Positions 47,464 through 56,889 of a DNA stretch of 64,000 nucleotides are shown here, piece by piece. Each line of letters opens with the position of its first letter. Position 1 is the first letter of the stretch. The position numbers and the translations under genes are program-made. The notes under the pieces were generated by a model that was not told the origin of the DNA, did not search any database, and worked only from the letters and a program-made list of their open reading frames with translations. The stretch lies in contig NZ_CP085303.1 in assembly GCF_020700235.1 (NCBI RefSeq), positions 248,001-312,000 on the forward strand, given 5' to 3'. The DNA is from Haladaptatus pallidirubidus (GTDB lineage Archaea > Halobacteriota > Halobacteria > Halobacteriales > Haladaptataceae).

Positions 47464-48384
47464 GTGGTACTGTTCGCAAACTGATTCCAATCCCTCGCGG
47501 AGTGCAATTTTTGGCTCCCAACCTGTTTCTGCGTGTATCTGGGAGTAGTCCGCCATTGTATCATGGACATACACTGAGTCCGGAATCGGGTTTTCAATGT
47601 ATTCGGGTTCGATATCGGTGTCGAGTTCTTCGTTGAGGAGCTCGACGAGTTCGTTGAACGAAATTTGTTCGCCAGTTCCGAGATTATAGACGCCCGTCAA
47701 TTGGTTTTCTGCGGCAAGAACAAGCCCTTGAACGATATCATCAACATGGGTAAAGTCACGTGTTTGTGTGCCGTCCCCGAATAGAACAGGAGCTTCACCC
47801 TTCGCCATATCATCGGCAAATTGTGCGATAACATTGGCGTACTCTTTTTTGTGTCCTTCTGCCCCACCGTAGCCTTGATAGACCGAGAAGAATCGCATCC
47901 CGGCCATGTTCATATCGTAATGATTTGCAAAGTACTCTGCGTACTTTTCGCGCGCGAGTTTCGAAGCTTCATACCCCGTGTTGACTGTTACATCCATATC
48001 AACTGGTGATGGTTCTGTTCGATTACCATAGATGGATGAGGTAGATGCGTAGACAACGGTGTCACAGCCATCATTGCGGGCCTGTTCGACCGTATTGACG
48101 AATCCTTCGATGTTCACGCGGGCACCCTTTGTTGGGTTTTCCTCGTGCATCTTATATGACGAAAGAGCGGCGAGGTGGAACACGGCATCGACATCCGTTG
48201 GAAGGTCATTGTCAAGTACACTCTTTTCGTGGAGCTCAACCGCGTCATCGAGATTATCAGGGGTCCCAAGATACCCGTCGTCGACAACGATAACGTCGTT
48301 TTCTGTAGCGAGGTGGTTTGCGAGATTCGATCCGATGAAGCCTGCGCCACCGGTAACGAGGACTCGTTTATCAGTTAGGTGCAT
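47461..48384 (-). CDS. NAD-dependent nucleotide-sugar epimerase/dehydratase (extended SDR)
   Basis: A 307-residue extended SDR. It has the NAD motif GGAGFIG (13-19), acidic VVDDGYLG that selects NAD, Ser-rich STSSIYG, catalytic YEASK (Tyr/Lys) and the C-terminal RDFTHVDDIVQGLVLA signature of GalE/RmlB-like enzymes. It would convert a UDP- or TDP-sugar, for example UDP-glucose or UDP-GlcNAc 4-epimerisation; the exact substrate is not clear. It is the first of the glycan genes, upstream in map order of the polyprenyl sugar transferase. Its stop codon lies at a transposon relic. Confidence 0.9.
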   Translation of the reverse strand: MHLTDKRVLVTGGAGFIGSNLANHLATENDVIVVDDGYLGTPDNLDDAVELHEKSVLDNDLPTDVDAVFHLAALSSYKMHEENPTKGARVNIEGFVNTVEQARNDGCDTVVYASTSSIYGNRTEPSPVDMDVTVNTGYEASKLAREKYAEYFANHYDMNMAGMRFFSVYQGYGGAEGHKKEYANVIAQFADDMAKGEAPVLFGDGTQTRDFTHVDDIVQGLVLAAENQLTGVYNLGTGEQISFNELVELLNEELDTDIEPEYIENPIPDSVYVHDTMADYSQIHAETGWEPKIALREGLESVCEQYH

Positions 48385-48746
48385 TTGGATCAGCTATTTT
48401 CAATTGACTCGGAGATGGGACTTATATGAACCGGTTATAGGATATGATGTCTACTAAATTACTAAATCAAATGGGCGAAATAGTCTGCGAAAATTTGGTC
48501 AGTGATTAGGTCCTCTTCTGATAGTCACACTTCTCACAGCTCAGCTCACGTGTTTTGGAGATTCAGAGGTGATTGACCGTGCAAAGTATTGTACAAGGAT
48601 TCAAATCGAGATTTGAGGTATTCAATTCTCTAACGGAAAATTATATTAGCGTGTTCAAGAGCGATGTGACGAAGAAAGAATACTCTGACTAATTGATTAA
48701 ATTTGTCAAAACGTGTTAGCGGATCAATAGTGGAGACAAACAAATT
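48385..48746. other. Gene-free stretch
   Basis: About 360 bases between the sugar transferase stop and the epimerase start, both on the minus strand. It should hold the epimerase promoter near 48410-48440. Nothing else seen. Confidence 0.45.
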
Positions 48747-50177
48747 TTACGGTTCTTCGTTTTGCCTTTTAGTCAGCATTGATACTGTGTCTTCGACCAC
48801 ATGCCAGACTTGTCGTGTAACAATTTTAATATCGAACCAGAACGACTGTCTCCTAATATATTCTAGATCGTATCGGAGTTTCGTCTTTGGATCCGTGCTA
48901 TTGATCTCGTGAATTTGGGCTAACCCCGTCAATCCAGGTTTGACAAACCATCGTTTGCGCCACGTCTCGACCTCTGCTTCCAGGTGTCGTTCTTCCTCCG
49001 TCCAAGTTGCACGTGGACCAACAACGCTCATTCCACCAGTTAAAATCGTCCAAAGTTGTGGAATTTCGTCTAAGTGTGTTTTTCGAAGCACGCGACCAAC
49101 ACGTGTTATCCGATCATTCGTTTTGTCCTCTTCCGGCTTTGCTGACTCACTGTCTGGAAGCATCGTTCGGAATTTGTACACCTGAAAAGTCCCACCTAGT
49201 TCCGCAGTTCGGACTTGACTGTAAAATACAGGTCCAGGGCTATCCAGTTTTATCGCTAGTGTGATAATGCTGAGAAGGGGTGCAAGTAATAGAAGACTGG
49301 CGGATGCAAACAGAATATCGAATGATCGTTTAAATAGATAATCCTGCCAATCCCACGGCTCAAGAGCAATTTCGACGAGTTCATCGTCCTCTGTTGCCTC
49401 CGTCTTTGTGAGGACGCTATCGATATGACGGCTCGGTGCTTTCGCAGTTATCCCATGTTTATGACATGTATCTAATGCACCGAAGAATTCCGCTCGGTCA
49501 GTAGTTGAAAACGCTAAAATAGCGACATTGACACTGTTTTCAAGTAATATGTTTTCCAGTCGAGAGAGCCCTCCAAGACGCTTGACACCCGATAACGGTT
49601 GTTCATCACCACCATCAGTGATGACTTGTCTCCGTTCCCAATTCCTAATTTCGTTCCCGCTTGGTGGTGAAACATAGCCTAAGACGGGTGTATTGATCAC
49701 CTCCAGAATATCTCTTATGTGTCGAATATCGTCCCCGACAACGATCGCTCGTTCATTCGCATTTGGTCGTCTCCGAACAATAATGAATAGTAGTGGCAAC
49801 AAAACTCCAAGAAGTGCTGTGACAATGATGAGTGTTGAACGAGGAAGCCGATACGAATAGTCGAAATAACCCATAGTCGCTAAGCCAAGAACTGCGATGA
49901 GAAGCCGCTTTTCAGTAATGAAAAGTGTATCCAGTATCCGCCGTGAACGAGGCTTGAACATTGGAATAAGACTTCCCATCACGACAAAGACAGTAATAGC
50001 GCCTGTAATGGCGATTTGCGGAGGAGAAAGAACAGTATCATAAAGCTGATTGACCACCGGAATTTCGGTTGTAACGAACGTCTGTACAGCAGCGTAGTTC
50101 GCGATCGCGACCGCAAGTATAACGAGCAATATCGTTCCAACAATACTTGTGAAGCGATACCGGAATTCAGCAGACAT
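48747..50177 (-). CDS. Polyprenyl-phosphate sugar-1-phosphate transferase
   Basis: 476 residues: four or five N-terminal membrane helices (about 12-155), a CoA-binding-like cytoplasmic domain (about 155-265), another membrane helix and the C-terminal bacterial sugar transferase domain. Motifs present are KRSFDILFASASLLLL, SPGPVFYSQVR, VYKFRTMLPDSE, RKTHLDEIPQLW, GGMSVVGPR and KPGLTGLAQI. It starts glycan synthesis by moving a sugar-1-phosphate onto a polyprenyl phosphate at the inner face. With UppP and the O-antigen-ligase-like gene it points to a Wzx/Wzy-like pathway; no flippase lies in this window. Confidence 0.92.
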   Translation of the reverse strand: MSAEFRYRFTSIVGTILLVILAVAIANYAAVQTFVTTEIPVVNQLYDTVLSPPQIAITGAITVFVVMGSLIPMFKPRSRRILDTLFITEKRLLIAVLGLATMGYFDYSYRLPRSTLIIVTALLGVLLPLLFIIVRRRPNANERAIVVGDDIRHIRDILEVINTPVLGYVSPPSGNEIRNWERRQVITDGGDEQPLSGVKRLGGLSRLENILLENSVNVAILAFSTTDRAEFFGALDTCHKHGITAKAPSRHIDSVLTKTEATEDDELVEIALEPWDWQDYLFKRSFDILFASASLLLLAPLLSIITLAIKLDSPGPVFYSQVRTAELGGTFQVYKFRTMLPDSESAKPEEDKTNDRITRVGRVLRKTHLDEIPQLWTILTGGMSVVGPRATWTEEERHLEAEVETWRKRWFVKPGLTGLAQIHEINSTDPKTKLRYDLEYIRRQSFWFDIKIVTRQVWHVVEDTVSMLTKRQNEEP

Positions 50178-50481
50178 TGATTATTTTAAAATCGGTAGAG
50201 GGCTATAAAGCCTACGTCTTATTAAAAAACCTTGATTAAAAGAAAACAGAATAACGAATAATATTGGTAATTAAAATAGTACTCAGTTTTCAGGGTCTTG
50301 GCTCCATTCTATTGGGTATATGGTATATATACAGACATGAGAAATTAGCAAATTACCATTAGATTCTGGTTACTAACCTATAGGCACATCATTACAAAAT
50401 CGTTAGAAAAGTATAGTTTGGTATGGTTGCGAAAATGAAAAATTTCAGTTATTTTTATATTCAAAACAGACCTCACAACAA
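50178..50481. other. Gene-free stretch
   Basis: About 300 very A/T-rich bases upstream of the sugar transferase (minus strand) and the small membrane ORF (plus strand). Promoters of both are expected here. No RNA or repeat seen. Confidence 0.4.
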
Positions 50482-50604
50482 ATGAGTACAAATGCACTAA
50501 CCTATTCAGTAGACGTGAGTTCGTTTTGGAAAGGATATTTAGTTGGTAGCCTATTTTCTATTATTTTTTGGATTATAATTATATATCTCGCATATGTTCT
50601 CTGA
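50482..50604 (+). CDS. Possible small membrane protein (40 aa)
   Basis: ATG to TGA encodes 40 residues with one strong helix (GYLVGSLFSIIFWIIIIYLA). No Shine-Dalgarno sequence or family match. It ends nine bases before the stop of uppP on the other strand. The A/T-rich DNA makes Ile/Phe/Leu runs likely by chance, so confidence is low. Confidence 0.35.
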   Translation: MSTNALTYSVDVSSFWKGYLVGSLFSIIFWIIIIYLAYVL

Positions 50605-50613
50605 CTTGCGCGA

Positions 50614-51438
50614 TTAAACGAGGAGAAGAAAAACTCCTCCGAAAAGTGCCAATACTCCGATCCCGACACAAACTGTCCAAAAGGACACACGTTCAACAAC
50701 GCGTAACAGTATGTCTATGGTGAGATACCCGATAATAGCACTAGTCGCGAGTGCGACGACTGCAAGCTTCGGTTCGACAGCGGGAAGACCACCGGTATCA
50801 AGGACAACCAGCACTCCTGCACCTGCCGCTGCTGGGATACTAAGTAAGAACGAGAGACGAAACGCGTTCGCACCACTGTATCCTCGGAATAAGAGCGTCC
50901 CTGCAGTCGTTCCTGATCGCGAAACACCAGGGAGAATGGCTAATCCTTGCATTCCGCCAACAAGGAGCGCATCGATCAAGGTGGGTGTTTCACGATTTCC
51001 TAATTCAAACTGATCTGCGGTTCGAAGAAGTATCCCTGTTCCAATCAACAACACGCCAATGAATGCAACAAACCCACCCCCAGCTAATTCGGAAACGACG
51101 GCGTCAAGAGTCATGTACGCGAGTATTCCAACAATCCCAGATGTGACAGTGGCGATTGCCAAAAATGATAATTCGGCTTGCCGGGTTTGAAACGCTGAAT
51201 CAGGACGCCACTCTGGTAGTGATTCAACAACACCTTTGAGTTCATCTCTATAATACACTGCTGCAGCAATAGCAGTTCCAGTATGTAAGAAGAGAGAAAA
51301 ACGGACTGCTGCTTCTGGATGGCTTCCCATCGCACGAAGAAAGAGTGTGATGTTTCCCTCACTAGAGATTGGTAGCCATTCGAAAATTCCCTGTAAAATT
51401 CCAGCAATAATCGCAATGAGGAGGGACTTATCGATCAT
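50614..51438 (-). CDS. uppP: Undecaprenyl-diphosphatase (BacA/UppP family)
   Basis: A 274-residue membrane protein with eight helices. Both UppP signatures are present: QGIFEWLPISSEGN (about 16-29, with the catalytic-type Glu residues) and LPGVSRSGTT (about 165-174). It hydrolyses polyprenyl diphosphate to the monophosphate, which recycles the lipid carrier after glycan transfer outside. The SSEGN variant in place of SSTGH is an archaeal feature as far as I recall. It lies between the sugar transferase and the O-antigen-ligase-like gene, as expected for a lipid-linked glycan locus. Confidence 0.9.
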   Translation of the reverse strand: MIDKSLLIAIIAGILQGIFEWLPISSEGNITLFLRAMGSHPEAAVRFSLFLHTGTAIAAAVYYRDELKGVVESLPEWRPDSAFQTRQAELSFLAIATVTSGIVGILAYMTLDAVVSELAGGGFVAFIGVLLIGTGILLRTADQFELGNRETPTLIDALLVGGMQGLAILPGVSRSGTTAGTLLFRGYSGANAFRLSFLLSIPAAAGAGVLVVLDTGGLPAVEPKLAVVALATSAIIGYLTIDILLRVVERVSFWTVCVGIGVLALFGGVFLLLV

Positions 51439-51593
51439 GATAAAGGCGTTCTCACCGAGGAAGAAAGGTAATTCGGTTTTTGATTTGCTTAGACGCTAGT
51501 ATAAATTCTGTACCAAATGAAGAGAATATACGTTTAAAATGATGTGGTATTTTGTCTTATTCACCTCAAATGTAGGATGCTAACCAGCTCTCA

Positions 51594-53036
51594 CTACTTT
51601 CGATATCCACAGATCAGGTACCCGAAAACCAACGCAGAAAGTATTGATGCGACCGCAGTATTGAACAGTGTGTAAACTGAAAACATTTGGTGAACTGCGA
51701 AACCAAGAGCAAATCCGAGCATCGGGACATCAACAGTGTTCTTCCGAACGATCCCTTCAATAATACTACCAAATACTATCAGCACATACATCAATCCACC
51801 AATGATACCTGTGTTGAGGAATATCTGAACATATGAATTATGTGGGGAATATCCACGGAAGGCCGGATCTGGTACGTACGGAGCAATTGCTTCGTGTGTA
51901 TTGATCAATCCATAGCCGAGGGGGGATGGGGCGTCTAAAAACGCGCGAAGCCCACCTGTCCAAAGAGCAAACCGACCGTGTGTATCTATTGGTATTATTG
52001 ACAGGAATATCCCTGCGAAGAATAAAAATGTCAACAGTGCAAGGGAGATAACGGAGTACGGAACGCTCTCACGACCCAATAGAACATATCCAAGATATAC
52101 GGTCGATGCCAAGCAAAACGCGATCCAGGATGCTCGTGCGTGAGTTAAATACATTCCGAAAGAATTTACAAATAATAACGCTGCCGAAACAGATATTGGC
52201 AAGAATTGTCTCTTCTGAGCGTTTTCTACTGTTAATACGAGTGCACCAAAGGCACCCGCAAAGGTGAGGACACCAAGGAGGTTTGGATTGACGAAAATCG
52301 ACTGCAAAAATTGAATTTCTGTTCCAAATATTGGCAGTTGGAATTTAGCGCTATAGAGCTGGATTTGAAGCCAGGCTAGCTCATAGTCCCCAATTATATA
52401 GGCTGGCAACCCAATTAGGACCGCAAATGCTGACACAGTAGAAACGCCTAGAAGAAAGACATTACGAGAAACATATCTTGGAAGAAAAAGGAGGTTTAAT
52501 CCAAAAATCAATGCCACATAGACGACGAACGATGCTCTAGTTGAACCGGCACTCATACCATTGACGTGATAGAAGTATACCCCAAGTAGTGTTACATATG
52601 ATCCAATATATATGGCTCTACTTCGAAGAAACTGCAAGAAATTGTGACTAATGAGTGGATACATGGCATACAAGATGAAAATAAGGAGTACGTGTATAAA
52701 CCGTCCTTTATCTGGAACTGGAATATATTTGTTATGCTGGCGGAAGAGAATAAAAGTCAGTAATATTAGGGCTGAAATTTGCGCAACATGAATCCACAAA
52801 TTTCGGTTGTCGTCGTAATAGCTTCGCATTAAAAGTAATAGTGGGGCGAAATATAAGTAAAGTAGAGCCAGATGAAATGACCCATATTGTTCCGGCGAGT
52901 TCGTTGCACGGAGGAGAACATCGGCAAAGAGAAGAGGTATTAGAAGAATTTGGATTAAAGCAATTGGGTGAAATTGGTTCGTAAACGGATTTAGAGATAG
53001 CGAAGTAGATGTTCTTTGTTGATCTTGTAAACTCAT
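51594..53036 (-). CDS. O-antigen ligase / Wzy-like polymerase
   Basis: A 480-residue protein with about twelve helices. The large external loop near residues 375-420 carries RFALWTGGLRAF...SPLGYGLINTH and YSPHNSYVQIFLNTGIIGG, the conserved His-containing region of the WaaL/Wzy family. Such proteins polymerise lipid-linked repeats or transfer glycan to an acceptor on the outer face. The choice between polymerase and ligase cannot be made from sequence. It is on the minus strand with uppP downstream (155 bases). Confidence 0.85.
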   Translation of the reverse strand: MSLQDQQRTSTSLSLNPFTNQFHPIALIQILLIPLLFADVLLRATNSPEQYGSFHLALLYLYFAPLLLLMRSYYDDNRNLWIHVAQISALILLTFILFRQHNKYIPVPDKGRFIHVLLIFILYAMYPLISHNFLQFLRSRAIYIGSYVTLLGVYFYHVNGMSAGSTRASFVVYVALIFGLNLLFLPRYVSRNVFLLGVSTVSAFAVLIGLPAYIIGDYELAWLQIQLYSAKFQLPIFGTEIQFLQSIFVNPNLLGVLTFAGAFGALVLTVENAQKRQFLPISVSAALLFVNSFGMYLTHARASWIAFCLASTVYLGYVLLGRESVPYSVISLALLTFLFFAGIFLSIIPIDTHGRFALWTGGLRAFLDAPSPLGYGLINTHEAIAPYVPDPAFRGYSPHNSYVQIFLNTGIIGGLMYVLIVFGSIIEGIVRKNTVDVPMLGFALGFAVHQMFSVYTLFNTAVASILSALVFGYLICGYRK

Positions 53037-53246
53037 TCTTGTTCCTCGGTAACTAGATGGGATATTGTGCTAGGGGCTAAAAAAAGTATTTCTTATCATT
53101 TTCAAATACTTGTTACACACTGTCAGAATTCTATATAAGTGCCCAATCTATAATGATAATTTACTATTCATCCGGTATTGGTAATATTTGCCAGAATTAA
53201 TTGTGTCCTTTATAAATGAAAAGAACTATGCCCCAATATCATTATA

Positions 53247-54431
53247 GTGAACACGATGAAAGCGGTCATTCTCGCTGCTGGTGAAGGATCTAGGCTCAGA
53301 CCCCTCACTAATCGTCGTCCAAAACCGATGCTCCCGGTTGGAAACAAACCACTGCTTGAATCGGTTGTTGAGGCAGTTTCTGCAGCCGGTGTTACTGAAA
53401 TCGTTCTTGTCGTCGGCTATCAGCGAGAACGAATTCAAAGCTACTTCGGCAATGGCGACCACTGGGGCGTAGATATTACATACGCTGTTCAGGAAAAACA
53501 ATTAGGGACTGGACACGCACTCTTACAGGCAGAACCGTTTATTGATTCGAATTTCATCACATTAAACGGTGATCGCTATATCGAATCACGGATCGTTGAG
53601 GATTTAATCGATAAACATCATGAAACTGAAGATTCATGTATTGCGGTGACGCGTGTTGAGACTCCGAATCGATTTGGTGTCGTCGAACTTGACGGTCAAA
53701 TCGTCACTGAACTCATCGAAAAACCGAAGCCACAGACTACTTCCTCAAAGCAAATCAACGCTGGTGTGTACGCATTCACTCCAGATATATTTTCGGCTGT
53801 TCAGAATACAGAAAATTATGGTGAGCAAGAATTAACAACAACACTCCAGACACAATCTGCGATTCGCCCACTGCGGGCAGTTCAATGTAATTGTTTCTGG
53901 GGTGATGTCTCGTACCCATGGGATCTTCTCTGGCTCAATAACTATGTTTTAGATCAACAACAAGCCGTTCATGAGTCAGAGATACCTCAGTCAGTAGACA
54001 TCGCATCGACTGCTGTTGTCCATGACAATGTTATGATAGAGGAAGATGTAACTCTTCAACCCGGAGCGACAGTCTCTCGGGGAACATCACTCGGCGAAAA
54101 CGTTTCTGTCGGTGCAAATGCCGTCATTGAGGACGCCGTGGTATTCTCAGATGCTACCATCGCCCCTGGTGCTGTTGTCCGAAGTTGTATCGTTGGGGCG
54201 AATGTCACCATTGGCGCAAATACAACCATCGAAGGCGGTAACGCCGACATCGTACTCGATGACGAAGTTCATACAGATGTGACGTTCGGTGGTCTCATTG
54301 GCGATAACGCCCACCTCAGAGGAAATGTTACGGTTGAACCCGGTACCATTCTTGGCGAAAACGTGACCGCAGACAGTGGTACAGTTGTCAGTGGATTAGT
54401 TGCAGATAACACGATTATACAGCGAGGTTAA
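53247..54431 (+). CDS. glmU: GlmU-like bifunctional sugar-1-phosphate nucleotidylyltransferase / acetyltransferase
   Basis: 394 residues from a GTG (or 391 from the ATG at 53256). The pyrophosphorylase domain (to about 230) has LAAGEGSRLRPLT, RPKPMLPVGNKPL, GTGHAL and LNGDRY. The left-handed beta-helix (about 245-394) is built from hexapeptide repeats (TVSRGTSLGENVSVGANAVI, VVRSCIVGANVTIGANTTI). It would make UDP-GlcNAc from GlcN-1-P; archaeal homologues sometimes act on other sugars, so the symbol is provisional. A TATA-like TTTATAAAT (about 53210-53218) fits a short leader. The glmS start follows three bases after its stop. Confidence 0.85.
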   Translation: MNTMKAVILAAGEGSRLRPLTNRRPKPMLPVGNKPLLESVVEAVSAAGVTEIVLVVGYQRERIQSYFGNGDHWGVDITYAVQEKQLGTGHALLQAEPFIDSNFITLNGDRYIESRIVEDLIDKHHETEDSCIAVTRVETPNRFGVVELDGQIVTELIEKPKPQTTSSKQINAGVYAFTPDIFSAVQNTENYGEQELTTTLQTQSAIRPLRAVQCNCFWGDVSYPWDLLWLNNYVLDQQQAVHESEIPQSVDIASTAVVHDNVMIEEDVTLQPGATVSRGTSLGENVSVGANAVIEDAVVFSDATIAPGAVVRSCIVGANVTIGANTTIEGGNADIVLDDEVHTDVTFGGLIGDNAHLRGNVTVEPGTILGENVTADSGTVVSGLVADNTIIQRG

Positions 54432-54434
54432 TTC

Positions 54435-56237
54435 ATGTGTGGAATAACAGGTTATATTGGAGACAGTGATTGTTCGGCGATCGTTGCACAGAGTTTGAAG
54501 AATTTAGAGTATCGTGGCTATGACTCAGCTGGCGTTGCACTCCTCGATGATGAACTCCATATTCATAAGCAGAGTGGACAAATCGATGATCTGACGATCC
54601 CACCGATGCCGGATGCTACTTGTGGGATTGGCCATACCCGTTGGAGTACACATGGTGCTCCAACGGACGCGAATGCTCACCCACACTCCGACTGTACTGG
54701 CCAGGTTGCAGTCGTCCATAATGGTATCATTGATAACTATGAGAGGTTTAAACGGGAACTTCGTGAGGACCACAGATTTACGAGTGAAACTGACACAGAG
54801 GTGATCGCACATCTTATTGAGGACGCTCTTGATGAGGGGTTTTCACTTCGGAACGCCGTTGAGAACGTTGTTTCGATGCTCGAAGGAAGTTTTGCAATCG
54901 CAGTTACTGCTGTTGGCTTTGATGGCATTATTGCCGCCCGTCAGGACAGCCCACTCGTTCTTGGTCACGGTGAGAATGAAAACTTCTTGGGAAGCGACGT
55001 TACGGCATTTGTAGAATATACTCAAACAGTCACGTTCCTTGAAGATGGTGATCTCGCACACATTACGGCAGATGATGTGAGGATTACAAATGGCGATACA
55101 GTGGTTGAACGTGATCGGCAGACCGTTGAATGGGATGCGGATGCGGCTGAAAAGGGTGGGTATGAACATTATATGCGTAAGGAAATTCACGAACAACCGC
55201 ATGCAGTTCGACAGGCACTCTCTGGCCGTATCGACGAATTTGCTGGAACGGTTGACCTTGATTTATCCTTATCAGATGAATATTGCAAATCTATTGATGA
55301 GATTCAGATAATTGCATGCGGAACGTCGTACTACGCTGGTCTGTACGCCGCTGAGCTACTAGAACAGTACGCGGATATCCGTATCTCAGTTCATATTGCA
55401 AGTGAATATGAGTTCCGTGCGAACCGTGACCCATGGCGAACACTCGTCATTGCAGTCACCCAGAGTGGTGAGACAGCGGATACATTACGTGCACTCCGCA
55501 AGGCGGATGGCGCAGGTGCTCGAACGCTTGCGGTGACAAATACGGTTGGTTCAACGATGGCTCGTGAAGCCGATGATACGGTTTATATCCGATCTGGCCC
55601 AGAAATTGGTGTTGCTGCGACCAAAACATTTGCCTCACAAGTGATAACGCTTGCACTTTTGACTGTCTACCTCGGTCGACAGCGAAATGTCCTCTCTTCC
55701 AGCGAGGCCTCGACAATCCTGAATGAGGTGTCTGAGGTTCCTGGTGCCATTCAACAAGTATTGGATGCTGAATCAGTCGTCCATGAAACAGCCAAAGAGT
55801 TCGCTGACAGCGATGCCTATTTCTTCATTGGTCGTCGCTTCGGGTATCCTGTCGCGCTTGAAGGCGCATTGAAACTAAAAGAAATCTCCTATGAGCATGC
55901 AGAAGGATTTGCCAGTGGAGAACTCAAGCATGGACCCCTTGCACTTGTCACAGAGAACACGCCTGTCCTTGCTATCTTGACCGAGGGGACAAGCGCTGAT
56001 GAAACACTGCACAACGTGAAGGAAGTCGAATCACGTGGGGCACCTGCTATTGGTGTTTCCTCAGAAACTGATCCAAACCCAGTGTTCGATACTGTATTCG
56101 AGGTGCCAAAAGTGGGCCTGATGGAACCGGTCGTTGCGAACGTTTATCTTCAATTATTCGCTTACCACGTTGCAAGCCAAAAAGATCGGTCTATCGACAA
56201 ACCTCGAAACCTTGCAAAAAGCGTCACTGTCGAATAA
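54435..56237 (+). CDS. glmS: Glutamine-fructose-6-phosphate aminotransferase
   Basis: A 600-residue, full-length GlmS. The glutaminase domain starts with catalytic Cys2 (MCGITGYIG) and has RYDS-type YRGYDSAG and HTRWSTHGAP. The two SIS domains bind the sugar phosphate (IIACGTSYYAG, AVTQSGETADT, GPEIGVAATKTF). The C-terminus carries the diagnostic LKLKEISYEHAEGFASGELK, HGPLALV and DKPRNLAKSVTVE. It makes glucosamine-6-phosphate from fructose-6-phosphate and glutamine, the first committed step to UDP-GlcNAc. It forms an operon with the GlmU-like gene. A second phosphoglucosamine mutase step is not encoded in the window. Confidence 0.97.
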   Translation: MCGITGYIGDSDCSAIVAQSLKNLEYRGYDSAGVALLDDELHIHKQSGQIDDLTIPPMPDATCGIGHTRWSTHGAPTDANAHPHSDCTGQVAVVHNGIIDNYERFKRELREDHRFTSETDTEVIAHLIEDALDEGFSLRNAVENVVSMLEGSFAIAVTAVGFDGIIAARQDSPLVLGHGENENFLGSDVTAFVEYTQTVTFLEDGDLAHITADDVRITNGDTVVERDRQTVEWDADAAEKGGYEHYMRKEIHEQPHAVRQALSGRIDEFAGTVDLDLSLSDEYCKSIDEIQIIACGTSYYAGLYAAELLEQYADIRISVHIASEYEFRANRDPWRTLVIAVTQSGETADTLRALRKADGAGARTLAVTNTVGSTMAREADDTVYIRSGPEIGVAATKTFASQVITLALLTVYLGRQRNVLSSSEASTILNEVSEVPGAIQQVLDAESVVHETAKEFADSDAYFFIGRRFGYPVALEGALKLKEISYEHAEGFASGELKHGPLALVTENTPVLAILTEGTSADETLHNVKEVESRGAPAIGVSSETDPNPVFDTVFEVPKVGLMEPVVANVYLQLFAYHVASQKDRSIDKPRNLAKSVTVE

Positions 56238-56351
56238 AAGTAGTAATATCGCTGGATTCAACTCAGGGTTAGACAATCAGGCACTCGCCTTGTACTTCTG
56301 TAGAAGTAGAAAAGGGAACGCATTTGTTAGGTGCACTCTGATAACAGAGAT

Positions 56352-56425
56352 GCCTTGGTAGCTTAGGCTGGCAGAGCAACTCCTTTGTAAGGAGTCGGTC
56401 GAGAGTTCAAATCTCTTCCAAGGCT
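56352..56425 (+). tRNA. tRNA-Thr (anticodon UGU)
   Basis: A 74-base cloverleaf: acceptor GCCTTGG / CCAAGGC, D-arm GCTT...GAGC, anticodon arm ACTCC-TTTGTAA-GGAGT with anticodon TGT, and T-arm GAGAG-TTCAAAT-CTCTT with a last G-T pair. The discriminator is T and CCA is not encoded, which is usual in haloarchaea. It begins about 115 bases after the glmS stop. Confidence 0.92.
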
Positions 56426-56889
56426 TGCTGTACTTTTCAGGAGTTCTGAATCAATACCGAACTCTTCCAAATTAAAGAGTCATCTTCATTGGCCGGTCTG
56501 GCTGTCTAATTGATTGAAGATTTGAGTTAGGTGTCGCGATGATCTATTAATAGCGGTTTGAATAACACTTCTGAGATAGTTATGGGCGAAGTCGGACCGA
56601 TGGCACGGCCTTCTCGGTTCAAGTGGAACAACCTTTCATGGTTAGGGTGATCACGCGCTTTCTCAACGAGCAGCGTGAGAACCCGCAAGTTGCTTCCATG
56701 AGTCGGTAGCTGAACATCTAATAGAGGAGTATCGCCTTATTAAGGGAGGATGTCAATCCAGGCGACCAGTTCGGTTTGTACTTGTTAGGATTAGATAGTA
56801 ACTAGAACTTTATCTGACGAGTTCCGCATTCATACTGTCGAACTGTCAGTAATCAAGCTAACTAAATAAAAATAATGAATTACGAGCCG
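56426..56889. other. Gene-free stretch downstream of the tRNA
   Basis: About 460 bases. Near 56735-56756, CTTATTAAGGGAGGATGTCA resembles a worn tnpB-transposon terminus. A 9-base match to the tRNA 3' end (CTCTTCCAA, about 56461-56470) is too short to call an attachment site. No integrase gene is nearby. Confidence 0.4.

Noticed and set aside
56461..56470. Partial repeat of the tRNA-Thr 3' end as an attachment site
   Set aside because: Only nine bases match, no integrase lies nearby, and the following DNA shows no element boundary.
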